Shown piece after piece: positions 23,887 through 33,052 of a stretch of 40,466 nucleotides of DNA. Origin of the DNA: JANRKT01 sp033763355 (GTDB lineage: Bacteria; Bacteroidota; Bacteroidia; Chitinophagales; Chitinophagaceae); NCBI GenBank assembly GCA_033763355.1, contig JANRKT010000257.1, positions 1 to 40,466 of the forward strand, given 5' to 3'. A program made the position numbers and the translations under genes. The first letter of the stretch is position 1; each line of letters opens with the position of its first letter. Below the pieces are notes generated by a model. The model did not search any database. It was not told the DNA's origin and worked only from the letters and a program-made list of their open reading frames with translations.

Positions 23887-26355
23887 TCAGTCATCAGCAA
23901 GGCCGGACAAGCCCCTTATGCCCAACCTTACGCCGGAACTGTAAAAATTGCCATTGAGATAAGACTGTATAAAATCAATCCTGAAAATCTTTAATACATT
24001 TTCGACGCCGCCCATAAATTCGGTGTACCTGCTACCTTTGCTTACATAAAATGCATTAACACCCAATACAAGCCGCAGGTTCAGCCGTTTTATGTACGGG
24101 ATTTTATTAGTGAGGAACCCGTTGAAATGATGCTCCACGTGAGCAATGGTATAAAAGCTTTGTGTGGTAGAAAAATCGTAATAGGGCAGCAACTGAAAAC
24201 TGTTCAGGTAGGGTGTTGTAACCAGCATCCTGTTTCCATTAAAATGCTGGTAATCGGGGAGCTCAACCCGGTTGTTATTTAAAAAACCTCCCACGGCAAA
24301 GCGGTAATTTAAAATACCCTGGAGTTTAAAATTGATTTCATCACTAACAGTAAAACGCCATTTGTCATAATCCACATCACTGCCCAATACGTTTTTTAGT
24401 CCTTTTGTATAGGCAAGGGTAAAGAGCGGGTGCTTAGAGCCGATATTAATTTTCCTGTCCGGCAGCTCAATATAACGTGTGCCGGGCCTGAAGCTCACTG
24501 ATAAATTAAAGACAGCCGCCTGGTGCCGTTTAAAATTTTCAGTTACCAGCGCTGTTGGATAATTGGGTGTGCGGCGGTTTAAATATTTTGATTTGCCCCA
24601 AATGGCTGAGTCGGTATTTTCAAGCGGTATCCTGTCTTGGTATTGCAGACTTGCCCGGATTGTAAAACCTTCGCCTATCCCTTTGCTGTAGTTGATGCGC
24701 CCAAACCATGCTTCATAAACTTTAAGGTAGTTATATCCCCTCCACAACGTGGTAATGGTATTGAACATAGACCGCACCGGTGCGCTGTTGTTGATCTGGA
24801 ATACTTTTTTACCTCCGGCAATTGTTATGTTATTGAAATATCCTTTCCCAAAATTATAACGTGCAGAAAGGTCTGCATTAAAATGCCGGTTGGTAAACCC
24901 GTAACGAAATGTCGGGCTGATGGAAAGCCTTCTCCTGTCTGTAAACCTCTTGTTATAATAAAAATTCAGGTTGGCTGCCCATCCCTCCACTGTATTAAAG
25001 CTAACTGACTCCAGTAACGGCGAATACCCGAATGAAGCTTCTTTGCTCTGGCGGCTGAAGTTCTGTCCGTAAAGAATAAGCCCTGTTGCGGTAAGTTTGT
25101 TATTCTTCCTGTCAATTGAATCAAGGTATTTCGGGTCTTTTCTCACTATTTCAAGGCTGTCTTTCTTCCTGTAATCTTCCGCTTCTTCTGCCAGCAGGGG
25201 AACAGGCCTTGCTTCATCCCAATAACTTTTGGGCCGTTTGTTGGAAGCCGTATCAAATTTGAGAACAGTATTATTAAAAAACTTTTTTGCAAAAGCAGGC
25301 TGCAGTTCATAAGAAGAAAATACTGACACAAAACTCCCGGTTGCATCAAAGCCAAAAAGCTTTACTGAAGGATAAATAACCTGGCTTTGTATCATCCATA
25401 CATCAGTGGCAACAGGCATATACAATTGCTCAATATGCAATGTATCTGCAAGTTCCAGCTGCGATTGCTTGGTGAGCAGCAGGTTTATGCTATGAATGCG
25501 CCAGTCATCTTCCGTTATATTAATGTAACCGCTGAAGAGTGGTTCATAAGTTCTTTTTGGCGTAACATAAATGCGGTTTACCAGTTTATCGTTTTCAACA
25601 AAACTTCCGGAAAACCTGTACCTGTAAAAATTCAATGCAGCATCTGCTATGGGTGAAACAAAACCCCTTGGGTTCAGCGCCTGGCTGATTTGTACATTGT
25701 TGCTGTAAAATGATAAAATACGTGGTGTACTTAAGCCAAATCCGTCTGTCTGCCCGCTTACACGGGTGGAGATCACTTCTACTTTTGTTTTCTGCGGTTT
25801 CTGGTATGAAAGCTTTGCAATGGTTTCTGAGAGATAAATCATCTTTCGCTTGCTGGTATCGCCGTCTTCAAAATCTATTTTCTGACCTAAAAAACTTTTG
25901 GGGAAATCCCTCAGCTTTAATTGCCCTTTAATGTAAACTTCACACTGAAATTCATCTACCTGGTTTTCATATCCGGGCCTTTTCTTAATGGCCTGCCTGA
26001 TGATTTCGTAAGCCGGGTCTTCCCCGCCGCTCTTCACTACAATTTCTGACATGTTGAGCTGCTGCACACTCAGTACAAAATTGAGTGTAACAGGTTCGGT
26101 GGAAACAGTAATGCCCTTTTCCTCTGTGGCATAACCAACATGGCGGCATATTAAAATATAATTTCCGGGAGAGAGGTTCAGGAAATATTTTCCTTCTGTA
26201 TTGGTAGTGGTGCCGATGGTGGTTCCCTTTACCAGTATGGAGGTAAAGGGAAGGATATTGCTCATGTTATCGTAAACCGTACCGCTTATACGGGTGGCAT
26301 ATGTGGCGCTGAAGGTTAAAAGCGATATGATGAAGCACAATAAAAATCTCGTCAT
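23887..26355 (-). CDS. DUF5686 outer-membrane protein with carboxypeptidase-like regulatory domain
   Basis: 822 residues. The signal peptide is MTRFLLCFIISLLTFSATYA. Residues about 22-105 form a carboxypeptidase-D-like Ig domain (RISGTVYDNMSNILPFTSIL, GTTTNTEGKYFLNLSPGNYI). The remainder matches DUF5686: AYEIIRQAIKKRPGYENQVD, then a long run of amphipathic strands that suggests a TonB-receptor-like or OmpA-like barrel anchored in the outer membrane. The family has no agreed function; its members are large outer-membrane proteins that are widespread in Bacteroidota. It lies upstream of the copper run in the same direction, but its sequence has no metal motif. The AraC start is 60 bases after its stop. 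Confidence 0.85.
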   Translation of the reverse strand: MTRFLLCFIISLLTFSATYATRISGTVYDNMSNILPFTSILVKGTTIGTTTNTEGKYFLNLSPGNYILICRHVGYATEEKGITVSTEPVTLNFVLSVQQLNMSEIVVKSGGEDPAYEIIRQAIKKRPGYENQVDEFQCEVYIKGQLKLRDFPKSFLGQKIDFEDGDTSKRKMIYLSETIAKLSYQKPQKTKVEVISTRVSGQTDGFGLSTPRILSFYSNNVQISQALNPRGFVSPIADAALNFYRYRFSGSFVENDKLVNRIYVTPKRTYEPLFSGYINITEDDWRIHSINLLLTKQSQLELADTLHIEQLYMPVATDVWMIQSQVIYPSVKLFGFDATGSFVSVFSSYELQPAFAKKFFNNTVLKFDTASNKRPKSYWDEARPVPLLAEEAEDYRKKDSLEIVRKDPKYLDSIDRKNNKLTATGLILYGQNFSRQSKEASFGYSPLLESVSFNTVEGWAANLNFYYNKRFTDRRRLSISPTFRYGFTNRHFNADLSARYNFGKGYFNNITIAGGKKVFQINNSAPVRSMFNTITTLWRGYNYLKVYEAWFGRINYSKGIGEGFTIRASLQYQDRIPLENTDSAIWGKSKYLNRRTPNYPTALVTENFKRHQAAVFNLSVSFRPGTRYIELPDRKINIGSKHPLFTLAYTKGLKNVLGSDVDYDKWRFTVSDEINFKLQGILNYRFAVGGFLNNNRVELPDYQHFNGNRMLVTTPYLNSFQLLPYYDFSTTQSFYTIAHVEHHFNGFLTNKIPYIKRLNLRLVLGVNAFYVSKGSRYTEFMGGVENVLKIFRIDFIQSYLNGNFYSSGVRLGIRGLSGLADD

Positions 26356-26422
26356 AACAGGTAATAGGCTAACGAAAATAAGCGTGGTTTTGTTATGGGG
26401 ATGTGAAAGACGAACAATAAAG

Positions 26423-26773
26423 CTATTTTTTTATGATACGCCTGAACAAAGTTCCCGACCATGCGGCAAGGCCCCCTGTAACAGCGCCAATCAAACCGGT
26501 AACCAGTATAAGCAACACGGGGTTTTCGGTTTTTAATATCAGCAAAGAGGCTTTGGCTGCGAGGATGTGGTTGTTGCCGGCGCTCCTGAGCCACGCTAAA
26601 ATGCCCCATAAAAGAAAGATAGCTGTGAACCCGCATAAAAAAGACAGTAGTGGTTTCTGGTACAAAACTGAAGCTACAAGAAATGAAGCGATAGCAATGC
26701 TCCACCAGGGCAGGTACAATCCTGCTGCAAAAGCAAGCAATGCCGTTAATAGTACTGATACAATAAATTTCAT
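26423..26773 (-). CDS. Small multipass membrane protein
   Basis: 116 residues with about four hydrophobic segments (residues 2-20, 26-42, 46-64 and 83-108) separated by short loops. A Lys/Arg-rich end (RRIIKK) suggests the C-terminus is cytoplasmic. No family is recognised. A longer minus-strand reading in another frame (26352-26828) overlaps it, but its sequence lacks a sensible protein pattern, so I keep this frame. It begins 30 bases downstream of the penicillin acylase gene and 67 bases before the DUF5686 gene, in the same direction, suggesting one transcript. Confidence 0.65.
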   Translation of the reverse strand: MKFIVSVLLTALLAFAAGLYLPWWSIAIASFLVASVLYQKPLLSFLCGFTAIFLLWGILAWLRSAGNNHILAAKASLLILKTENPVLLILVTGLIGAVTGGLAAWSGTLFRRIIKK

Positions 26774-26803
26774 AAAAAACCCGGCGTTTATGATGTTGTT
26801 TCT

Positions 26804-29254
26804 CTATTTTGTAAAACTCATTTTCCATTTCACCCTTTTATCAGCCGTTTCATTTTCTTTCATCACCCATAATTTTTTGTATTTACCGGCCGCCCACGTA
26901 TTAACAAACGAATCATAGTACCTGCTTCCGGGGTTGCCGGACTGGCCACCGGGATAAATGCCGTATGCTTCCGTTTCATCTGTAAGCTGTACCACCATGC
27001 GCCAGCTTGGGCCGTGAAAATCTTTGGTGGCATTGATAATATGCGATCCGCCCCCAACCGGTAAATTCATCCTGCTTAGTGCAGGCAGTCGCAGCAAATG
27101 CCTTATGCCGGTACCTTTAAACTTTGCCCATGACAGTACATCATCCCTTTCCAGTTGCTGCAGCGATGGCACCGCATGCTGAAAAGCAATTGTAACTACA
27201 TCATTTATGGTTTCTTTATCCGGGGTATTGATGTTATCTATAAATGAAAAGGCCGAATCTTTAATGATGTTATCAATAAGCGTTGATTCCTGCGGCCATT
27301 TGTAAACGCCTTTTATTTTTGCAAATTCATCCCCCCACACAGCGTTCTCAAGGCTGTCGAACCAGACATTAAAAATAACTGGCCCCCCTTCAGCGGGGTC
27401 GTTGCGAAGGTTCCATTTTTTTAAGCGGCTCAGGTATTTTGATTCTTCAGCATTCAGCTTGTCTTCTTTAATATATTTCAGTAATACCGGTCTTGCTGTT
27501 TCTGCAAATACGTTGTAATTGTCCACCTGCATCTTTTGCATATCATCAGGTGTTATGTTATTCATTTTTGAAAGCATACGGTTGATAATAACCCCCCGGT
27601 AAACCGGGTAATCACTACCAAAGCCGAGATAATAAGGATAAGCTGAATCAACAGGCAGTTGATTGGCGCTGCTGAGAAACCCCCTTGAAGGGTTCATCAG
27701 ATGCGGGTTTTCATCATGCGGTATAAATCCCTGCCACAAATAAGCGCTGTCGGTACCGGGCATTACAAAATCTCCCTGGCCTTTCCATCTCGCAGGAAAT
27801 TTCCCGTTCTGCCATATAGCGATGTCGCCTGTTTTGGAAGCGAATAAAAAGTTTTGTGCAGGCACTACAAAATATCTTAATGCCTCTACGTAATCATCAT
27901 AGTTTTTGGCCTGGTTTAGCTGGTGAATAACATATGGCGTATTGCCCGGGTGATGTGCCAGCCAGTAAACAACATAGTTTTTATTGTTCTTTACCCTGTT
28001 CTGCCCGGTAAATGAAGCATCATACATTACAGGCCCGAGACTGGTATATACAACAGTATCGTAATAAGCTGCGGCCCCTTTTATTTTAAACTCTTCAATC
28101 CTGAACGTGGAAGCTTTCCACCGGCCGTTAAACTGGTATTCTTTCCGTGAATCATCCTTAAACTTCATTTCATAATAATCCCGAACATCCCTGCCGGCAT
28201 TGGTTAAACCGATGGCGCAATAGTCATTAAACCCGATGATGATGCCGGGGGCGCCGGGGAGCGATACACCATACATGTTGTGTGTGGGGGAATGCAACTG
28301 CATCTCAAACCAGAGTGACGGAAGGTTTAACCCAAGGTGCGGATCGTTACATAAAATCGGTCGTCCGCTTTTTGTTTTTGAACCGGCAACAGCCCAGTTG
28401 TTGCTGCCATTGTCTTTATCAGGTTTGGTTTGTCTTATTCCGATGGTATCTTTTATAGGATAAAATAAAGAATCTGCTGTTGCAGGTGTATTTAATGCAA
28501 GGCCGGGCTGCATGAATGGGGTGCCACGCGGTATAATGGGGTCGAGTGAATCAGGATATAACGGGTAAAGTTTTTCAAACACCTCTTTGGGAAATACAGA
28601 TGCAGCATTGTGGTGCTCAAAATCGTCCTCATGTCCTGCCAGGTCAAGCGCCATGTATTGAAAGAGCAGTGCTGTTTTAAGTGTATTCCATTTCTCAGGG
28701 TTTTGACCAAGTAATTTATACTCCAGTGGCAACTGGCTTTCATCTATGTCCTCAATAAAGGCATTTACGCCATCAGTGTAGCTGTCTGTAATGGATTTGG
28801 TGATGGGGTTCCCTTCTATTTCCGGCATTGCATTTTCTGCGCCATAAACCATACCAAGGCGGCGCATGCCGCGGTCGTAATTTAAAATGGCATTATTGTC
28901 ACCAGCGCCAAGTGTTTCACTTAACCTGCCTGCAGCGGCCCTTACCTGAAACTCCATTTGCCACAAACGAAACTTTGCATGAAGGTAGCCCTGTATAAAG
29001 TAAAGGTCATCGCCGTTTTCTGCAAATACATGCGGCACCAGGTTTTCATCAAGGTAAACATGGGCCTTCCCTTTTAGTTTCGGGAACTTTAATTCATCAC
29101 TGAAATTATTGTTAACCGGTTCGGCATTCTGCCATACGCCCTGTTGCGGGCTCAGCAATTTTCCGAGAGGTGCAGGCAACAGCCTGGTGGTATCGAGTAT
29201 ATAAACAAGGCCTGCTGTAAGCAAGGCCATAAACAGAAAAACAGCAATCCGCAT
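26804..29254 (-). CDS. Penicillin acylase family protein (Ntn hydrolase)
   Basis: About 816 residues with an N-terminal hydrophobic segment (MRIAVFLFMALLTAGLVYIL). Family motifs follow in order: ENGDDLYFIQGYLHAKFRLW, MEFQVRAAAGRLSETLG, and the autoprocessing site GSNNWAVAG with the nucleophile Ser near residue 284. SNNW is the signature at the start of the beta subunit. Later come ILCNDPHLGLNLPSLWFEM and RDVRDYYEMKF. The precursor is expected to be cut into two chains in the periplasm. The family includes penicillin, cephalosporin and acyl-homoserine-lactone acylases; the substrate cannot be told from the sequence. I chose ATG 29252-29254 because it precedes the membrane or signal segment; an earlier ATG at 29311 adds a short tail that does not fit. 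Confidence 0.93.
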   Translation of the reverse strand: MRIAVFLFMALLTAGLVYILDTTRLLPAPLGKLLSPQQGVWQNAEPVNNNFSDELKFPKLKGKAHVYLDENLVPHVFAENGDDLYFIQGYLHAKFRLWQMEFQVRAAAGRLSETLGAGDNNAILNYDRGMRRLGMVYGAENAMPEIEGNPITKSITDSYTDGVNAFIEDIDESQLPLEYKLLGQNPEKWNTLKTALLFQYMALDLAGHEDDFEHHNAASVFPKEVFEKLYPLYPDSLDPIIPRGTPFMQPGLALNTPATADSLFYPIKDTIGIRQTKPDKDNGSNNWAVAGSKTKSGRPILCNDPHLGLNLPSLWFEMQLHSPTHNMYGVSLPGAPGIIIGFNDYCAIGLTNAGRDVRDYYEMKFKDDSRKEYQFNGRWKASTFRIEEFKIKGAAAYYDTVVYTSLGPVMYDASFTGQNRVKNNKNYVVYWLAHHPGNTPYVIHQLNQAKNYDDYVEALRYFVVPAQNFLFASKTGDIAIWQNGKFPARWKGQGDFVMPGTDSAYLWQGFIPHDENPHLMNPSRGFLSSANQLPVDSAYPYYLGFGSDYPVYRGVIINRMLSKMNNITPDDMQKMQVDNYNVFAETARPVLLKYIKEDKLNAEESKYLSRLKKWNLRNDPAEGGPVIFNVWFDSLENAVWGDEFAKIKGVYKWPQESTLIDNIIKDSAFSFIDNINTPDKETINDVVTIAFQHAVPSLQQLERDDVLSWAKFKGTGIRHLLRLPALSRMNLPVGGGSHIINATKDFHGPSWRMVVQLTDETEAYGIYPGGQSGNPGSRYYDSFVNTWAAGKYKKLWVMKENETADKRVKWKMSFTK

Positions 29255-29317
29255 AGTAAAGGTTGAAAAAAAATAATAGTTAAAAGTAAGGTATTGGTAT
29301 AAAATAGGCAAAAGGGT

Positions 29318-30448
29318 TTACCTGTTATGGGGTGAAAGATGATAACCTTCTAACAAACCTGCGAGGCGCTTTACTTCATCCATTGTATTGAATGCATGAA
29401 ACACAATGCGCAGCCGCTCCCCTCCTTTTGGAACTGTCGGGTACAAAATCGGCCGCACATCCAGCCCCGCAGATTGCAAATGGAGTGCAAGTGATTTTAC
29501 ATTGCTGTTACCCGGAACCATTAAGATTTGAATCGGGGTTTCAGCATCTAAAGTCAGTCTGAAAGAATTTTCTTTATCCGTTATAATATTAAGCTGCTGA
29601 AATTGTCTGATCAATTCCCTGAGATGTAACCTTTCGCTTTGCATTGAGGGGAAAATTGAATAACTTTTTTGAATGCAGGCCACACTTGCTTCTGGCAATG
29701 CAGTGGTATAAACAAATGCCCTTGAAAAATTGATAAGGTAATTGCGGAGCGTTTCACTGCCCAGCACAACAGCGCCATGGCAACCCAGCGCCTTGCCAAA
29801 TGTATGCACACGGGCAAAGCATTTATCCTGTAAGCCCAGGCATTGTACAAGGCCTTCGCCTTCATCACCCATAACCCCTGTTGCATGCGCTTCATCAATT
29901 ATCAGATGTGCCCCATGTTTTTCGCACAATAAGGAAATATTTTTTAATGGTGCAATGTCCCCATCCATTGAAAAAACAGTTTCTGTTACCACAAAAACAT
30001 TTTGTCTGGCTTTTTTCAGTTTTTCTTCAAGATCAGCAGGGTCGTTATGCCGGAAAGAAAATGATTCTGCAAAACTTAACCTGATGCCATCCCTTATGGA
30101 AGCATGGCAGAGATAATCGTATAAAATGGTATCGCCTCTTTGGGCAATACAGCTCAGCAACCCCACATTGGCATCATAACCTGAATTATAAATCAATGCT
30201 GCTTCCGACCGGTGAAAAGAAGCAATTTGCTTTTCAGTTTCTTCAATCAGGGAATAATTTCCCGAAAGCAGCCTTGAACCGGTCGAACCGGTTTTAAGTG
30301 TTCCTGAATGTTGCAGCAGGTTGTGCGCTGCAATTCCCAGGTAATCATTGGAACAGAAATCAACTTTACCATCGGGCAGTTTTAATACCCGGAAGGCGTT
30401 TTGTTCCTTTCGTTCATCTAATTTTTTATGGAGAAAATCATCAGTCAT
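29318..30448 (-). CDS. bioF: Alpha-oxoamine synthase, BioF-like (8-amino-7-oxononanoate synthase)
   Basis: 376 residues. This is a PLP enzyme of the family that condenses an amino acid with an acyl-CoA. Visible are DFCSNDYLGIA near residue 36, SRLLSGNYSLIEETEKQIAS, IDEAHATGVMGDEGEGLV, and the PLP-binding Lys in HTFGKALGCHGAV. BioF makes the 7-keto-8-aminopelargonate step of biotin synthesis from alanine and pimeloyl-ACP/CoA. Related enzymes make sphinganine or 2-amino-3-ketobutyrate, and there are no other biotin genes in view, so the symbol is by similarity. I used ATG 30446-30448; a GTG at 30472 would add 8 residues. It is followed by the penicillin acylase gene and is divergent from miaE. 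Confidence 0.83.
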   Translation of the reverse strand: MTDDFLHKKLDERKEQNAFRVLKLPDGKVDFCSNDYLGIAAHNLLQHSGTLKTGSTGSRLLSGNYSLIEETEKQIASFHRSEAALIYNSGYDANVGLLSCIAQRGDTILYDYLCHASIRDGIRLSFAESFSFRHNDPADLEEKLKKARQNVFVVTETVFSMDGDIAPLKNISLLCEKHGAHLIIDEAHATGVMGDEGEGLVQCLGLQDKCFARVHTFGKALGCHGAVVLGSETLRNYLINFSRAFVYTTALPEASVACIQKSYSIFPSMQSERLHLRELIRQFQQLNIITDKENSFRLTLDAETPIQILMVPGNSNVKSLALHLQSAGLDVRPILYPTVPKGGERLRIVFHAFNTMDEVKRLAGLLEGYHLSPHNR

Positions 30449-30529
30449 CTTTTCATAATTATGCTTGGGCACAAAATAAAATTATGCAACAACATTATCT
30501 TTGCAATTCAAATATCAGGTTATTAAACA

Positions 30530-30595
30530 AAACCTGGCAGGTTTTTTAAATATGCCTTGCTTCTTCAGTTTTCAGGCGTGAACCCTGCCAGGTTT
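30530..30595. repeat. Inverted CCTGNCAGG palindromes between bioF-like gene and miaE
   Basis: AAACCTGGCAGG (30530-30541) is perfectly complementary to CCTGCCAGGTTT (30584-30595), and the first arm is itself palindromic (AACCTGGCAGGTT, with a T run behind it). The same core occurs at 32007-32022. It lies in the divergent gap, 21 bases ahead of the miaE start, and could act as a hairpin or a dispersed repeat. Confidence 0.6.
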
Positions 30596-30615
30596 AAAAT
30601 AAATATAAATACGGA

Positions 30616-31224
30616 ATGACGAATGATGCTGATGTAAAAAATATCCTTGGACTTCAGTTACCCACTGACCCGCGTTGGGTAAACCTTGCAGAAAAGTCGC
30701 TGGAAGAAATCCTGACCGATCATGCTTTTTGTGAGCAGAAAGCAGCTACAAGCTGCATTTCATTAATTCAACGTTACCCTGAAAAAGAAATGCTGGTTAC
30801 AGAACTGTCGCCAATAGTAACTGAAGAATGGGGCCACTTTCGCCAGGTGCTGGCTGAACTGCAAAAAAGGGGTTTGAAACTTGGTAAACAGAGAAAAGAT
30901 GAATACGTAAACAGGTTAATAGAGTTTGAAACAAAAGGTGGCAGTGAAGAAGACCGTTTGCTTGATAAATTGCTTATCTGCGCTTTAATTGAAGCCCGCA
31001 GCTGTGAACGTTTTAAGCGGTTAAGCGAAGGATTAGATGACGAATACATGAGAAATTTTTACCGCCGCTTTATGGAAAGCGAAGCCGGGCATTATACTTT
31101 GTTTATTACACTGGCAGAAACCTATTTGCCCAAAGAAAGAGTGCGCAAAAGATGGAAAGAATGGCTGGAATACGAAGCGGAACTGATGGGTAAATTAAAA
31201 GTGAGGGGCGACAGGGTGCATTAG
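30616..31224 (+). CDS. miaE: tRNA-(ms2io6A)-hydroxylase
   Basis: 202 residues, the usual size. MiaE hydroxylates the isopentenyl side chain of ms2i6A37 in tRNA, using a di-iron centre in a ferritin-like four-helix bundle. Iron ligands appear in the expected places: VTEEWGHFRQVL near residue 68, IEARSCERFKRL near 122 and ESEAGHYTLFITL near 157. ATG 30616 leads directly into the family's start (NVLGLQLPTDPRW-type block). It is followed by the 7-base-phased repeat at 31231-31280 and converges on the SMUG2 gene. No miaA or miaB is visible in the window. Confidence 0.93.
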   Translation: MTNDADVKNILGLQLPTDPRWVNLAEKSLEEILTDHAFCEQKAATSCISLIQRYPEKEMLVTELSPIVTEEWGHFRQVLAELQKRGLKLGKQRKDEYVNRLIEFETKGGSEEDRLLDKLLICALIEARSCERFKRLSEGLDDEYMRNFYRRFMESEAGHYTLFITLAETYLPKERVRKRWKEWLEYEAELMGKLKVRGDRVH

Positions 31225-31230
31225 CCAATA

Positions 31231-31280
31231 GAAGATACAAGAACCAAGATACAAGATACAAGATACGAGAAGATAAAAGG
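31231..31280. repeat. 7-base-phased CAAG repeat element (second copy)
   Basis: CAAG lies at 31238, 31245, 31252 and 31259 and its variant CGAG at 31266, all exactly 7 bases apart, giving units like AGATACA. It sits between the convergent miaE and SMUG2 genes, 7 bases after the miaE stop, in the same position class as the element at 730-831. Confidence 0.7.
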
Positions 31281-31303
31281 TATTGGTTGAATAAATTGAT
31301 CTC

Positions 31304-31990
31304 TTAAGCAAATGTTGAAAAAATTTCGAGATATAATTGCACATACTCTTCCATTTTCTTTCTCCTGTATTGCATGATCCACCGCGGATGCGGCAGTGGG
31401 ATGATCTTATCAAAAAAATGAAACTTTTCATTGAGGCCTGAAAAGTATTTGTAATTGGTTCCTTCGCCCAGGCAAAAACAAACCTTATATGATGCAATTG
31501 TGTTTAACTGTTGTTCTATGCTTTTAATGATGAAAGGCCCCGTTGCTTTAACCAGTTTTTTATCATCATAATAATTCATGTTCCTGCCATTAAGGGTAAA
31601 GCCTAAAGGACAAATTGCTGTGATAAAAAATTTATGATAGAATTTTTCCGCCCCGCCAAATTCATTAACAACAGCATAAACAAAATCCGCCGAGAGTTCC
31701 TTTACATTTTTAAAGCCATGGTCAATGCCGCAATAAGCCTTCAGTTTATGCGGGTCAGTAAATGGTATGCCTGTTATGCCGCCGCCGAACCTGCCGGGGT
31801 TGATGCCGAAGATCATACAGCGGGGTGAACGGTCTTTATAAAATTTATTGTAAAAGCGGTTTACAATGCTGAAGGTTTTTTCATCTGCAAAAGGGTTCAT
31901 TATTTCAACCCCTGCCGGTAATTTAAAATCCGGCTGAAGGCCGGAAAGAAAATGAAGTATGGCATCGGCCTGTGTTGTTTTTTTATTCAT
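31304..31990 (-). CDS. SMUG2 DNA glycosylase family protein (DUF4918)
   Basis: 228 residues of the uracil-DNA glycosylase superfamily. The catalytic N-terminal motif reads MIFGINPGRFGGGITGIPFT near residue 78 and the C-terminal motif PLPHPRWIMQYR near 198. A substrate-recognition NEFGGAEKFYHKFFITAICP lies between. These are the SMUG2 (DUF4918) signatures. The enzymes remove uracil or damaged bases from DNA in base excision repair. ATG 31988-31990 precedes the conserved start. The gene is downstream of the GSCFA gene in the same direction, with a CCTGTCAGG palindrome in the gap. Confidence 0.9.
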   Translation of the reverse strand: MNKKTTQADAILHFLSGLQPDFKLPAGVEIMNPFADEKTFSIVNRFYNKFYKDRSPRCMIFGINPGRFGGGITGIPFTDPHKLKAYCGIDHGFKNVKELSADFVYAVVNEFGGAEKFYHKFFITAICPLGFTLNGRNMNYYDDKKLVKATGPFIIKSIEQQLNTIASYKVCFCLGEGTNYKYFSGLNEKFHFFDKIIPLPHPRWIMQYRRKKMEEYVQLYLEIFSTFA

Positions 31991-32006
31991 GCAGTAACGC
32001 TTCTAA

Positions 32007-32022
32007 AAACCTGTCAGGGTTT
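32007..32022. repeat. CCTGTCAGG palindrome overlapping the GSCFA stop codon
   Basis: AAACCTGTCAGGGTTT is a near-palindrome sharing the CCTGNCAGG core with 30530-30595. The TGA of the GSCFA gene (32014-32016) lies inside it, so the repeat codes for the last residues (VKP) and supplies the stop. Confidence 0.6.
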
Positions 32023-33042
32023 AACTGAAAGCAAGGCGGAAAAATAACTGATCTCCTCAGATAAATCAAGAAAGGGATGTTTTGACTGCAGCGCTTCTGC
32101 TTTTGCAAGGTGTGCAGCAAGAAATTGCTTATGCTGCGCCGATGAAGGATGAAACGCCTTATGCTTTGCTGCCATGCTGATCTTTTGAATTTCTTTCATC
32201 ATTTCTTTCGATTCATCATCAATACATGCTTCTGTAAATTTATCCCACACATACCCGGTAGCTGCATAGTTGGGGTGCACCATGTCTTCTGCATAAAAAC
32301 GGTAATCCCGCAGGTCGTCAATCACCAGTTCATAAGCGGGGAAGTAGAACAGCTTTTCAAACTTGTCCACCAATTGGTGAACCGCCTGTATTAAAACGGC
32401 TTTGCTCCTGTTGTTCTCAACAAATCCATCCCTCAAATGCCTTACCGGGCTGATGGTAAAAATAATTTTCAGTCCGGGATTAAATAAAAACAAACGGTGC
32501 ATGAGGTTATCCAGAACCGATATTACTTCTTCGGGGCCAGGTAATCGTTTATTGAATTTATCAGCAGGTATTTTATGGCAATTGGCAACAATCTCACCTG
32601 CCTGTAAATAGCCTGAGTAGCTGGACGGAGGGGTTGCATTGCCCAACTCATAAACAAATGCTGAACCGAGAGTAAGCATCAGCCAGTCAGCTTTCTTTAA
32701 AAATGCATGTGCTTTTTGCTGCGAATCATTGATACCCCTTAATGCTTCTTCTTTTACCGGGTGAGAGAACCGGCTGTGGTGCTGCCAGCTTGTCCAGAGT
32801 TCGTTGTAATAAAAAAGGTCATCTTCTTTGTACTGCCTGTTTTCAATGTAAGAGGTAACCGATTTTGAAATGCTTACCGGGTTGAACAGAATGCCATTGG
32901 GATTTTCAAGAACGGAAAACTTATAATTCCTGAGTTCCTGCCCGATGTGTTCTGTAAAGCAGGAACCTGCAAGCAGTATTTTATCACGTATGGAAATTTT
33001 TTGAGAAAAAGGCTTTACCTGTAATGCTAAATGAAAATCCAT
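32014..33042 (-). CDS. GSCFA domain-containing protein
   Basis: 342 residues. The family name motif appears as LLAGSCFTEHIGQELRNYKF near residue 25. A C-terminal MVHPNYAATGYVWDKF near residue 252 and a central WLMLTLGSAFVYELG near 120 match the SGNH-hydrolase-like GSCFA fold, which occurs in Bacteroidota and in some alpha-proteobacteria. The activity is unknown to me; an esterase-like role is possible from the fold. The stop lies in a palindromic repeat. The HMG-CoA lyase gene ends 10 bases upstream of its ATG (33040-33042), so these two and SMUG2 probably share a transcript. Confidence 0.87.
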   Translation of the reverse strand: MDFHLALQVKPFSQKISIRDKILLAGSCFTEHIGQELRNYKFSVLENPNGILFNPVSISKSVTSYIENRQYKEDDLFYYNELWTSWQHHSRFSHPVKEEALRGINDSQQKAHAFLKKADWLMLTLGSAFVYELGNATPPSSYSGYLQAGEIVANCHKIPADKFNKRLPGPEEVISVLDNLMHRLFLFNPGLKIIFTISPVRHLRDGFVENNRSKAVLIQAVHQLVDKFEKLFYFPAYELVIDDLRDYRFYAEDMVHPNYAATGYVWDKFTEACIDDESKEMMKEIQKISMAAKHKAFHPSSAQHKQFLAAHLAKAEALQSKHPFLDLSEEISYFSALLSVKP

Positions 33043-33052
33043 GCCCTGCTAT

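Noticed and set aside
26352..26828. 158-residue minus-strand reading frame overlapping the small membrane protein
   Set aside because: Composition is rich in Arg, His and Cys without a pattern, and it overlaps the better hydrophobic frame at 26423-26773.
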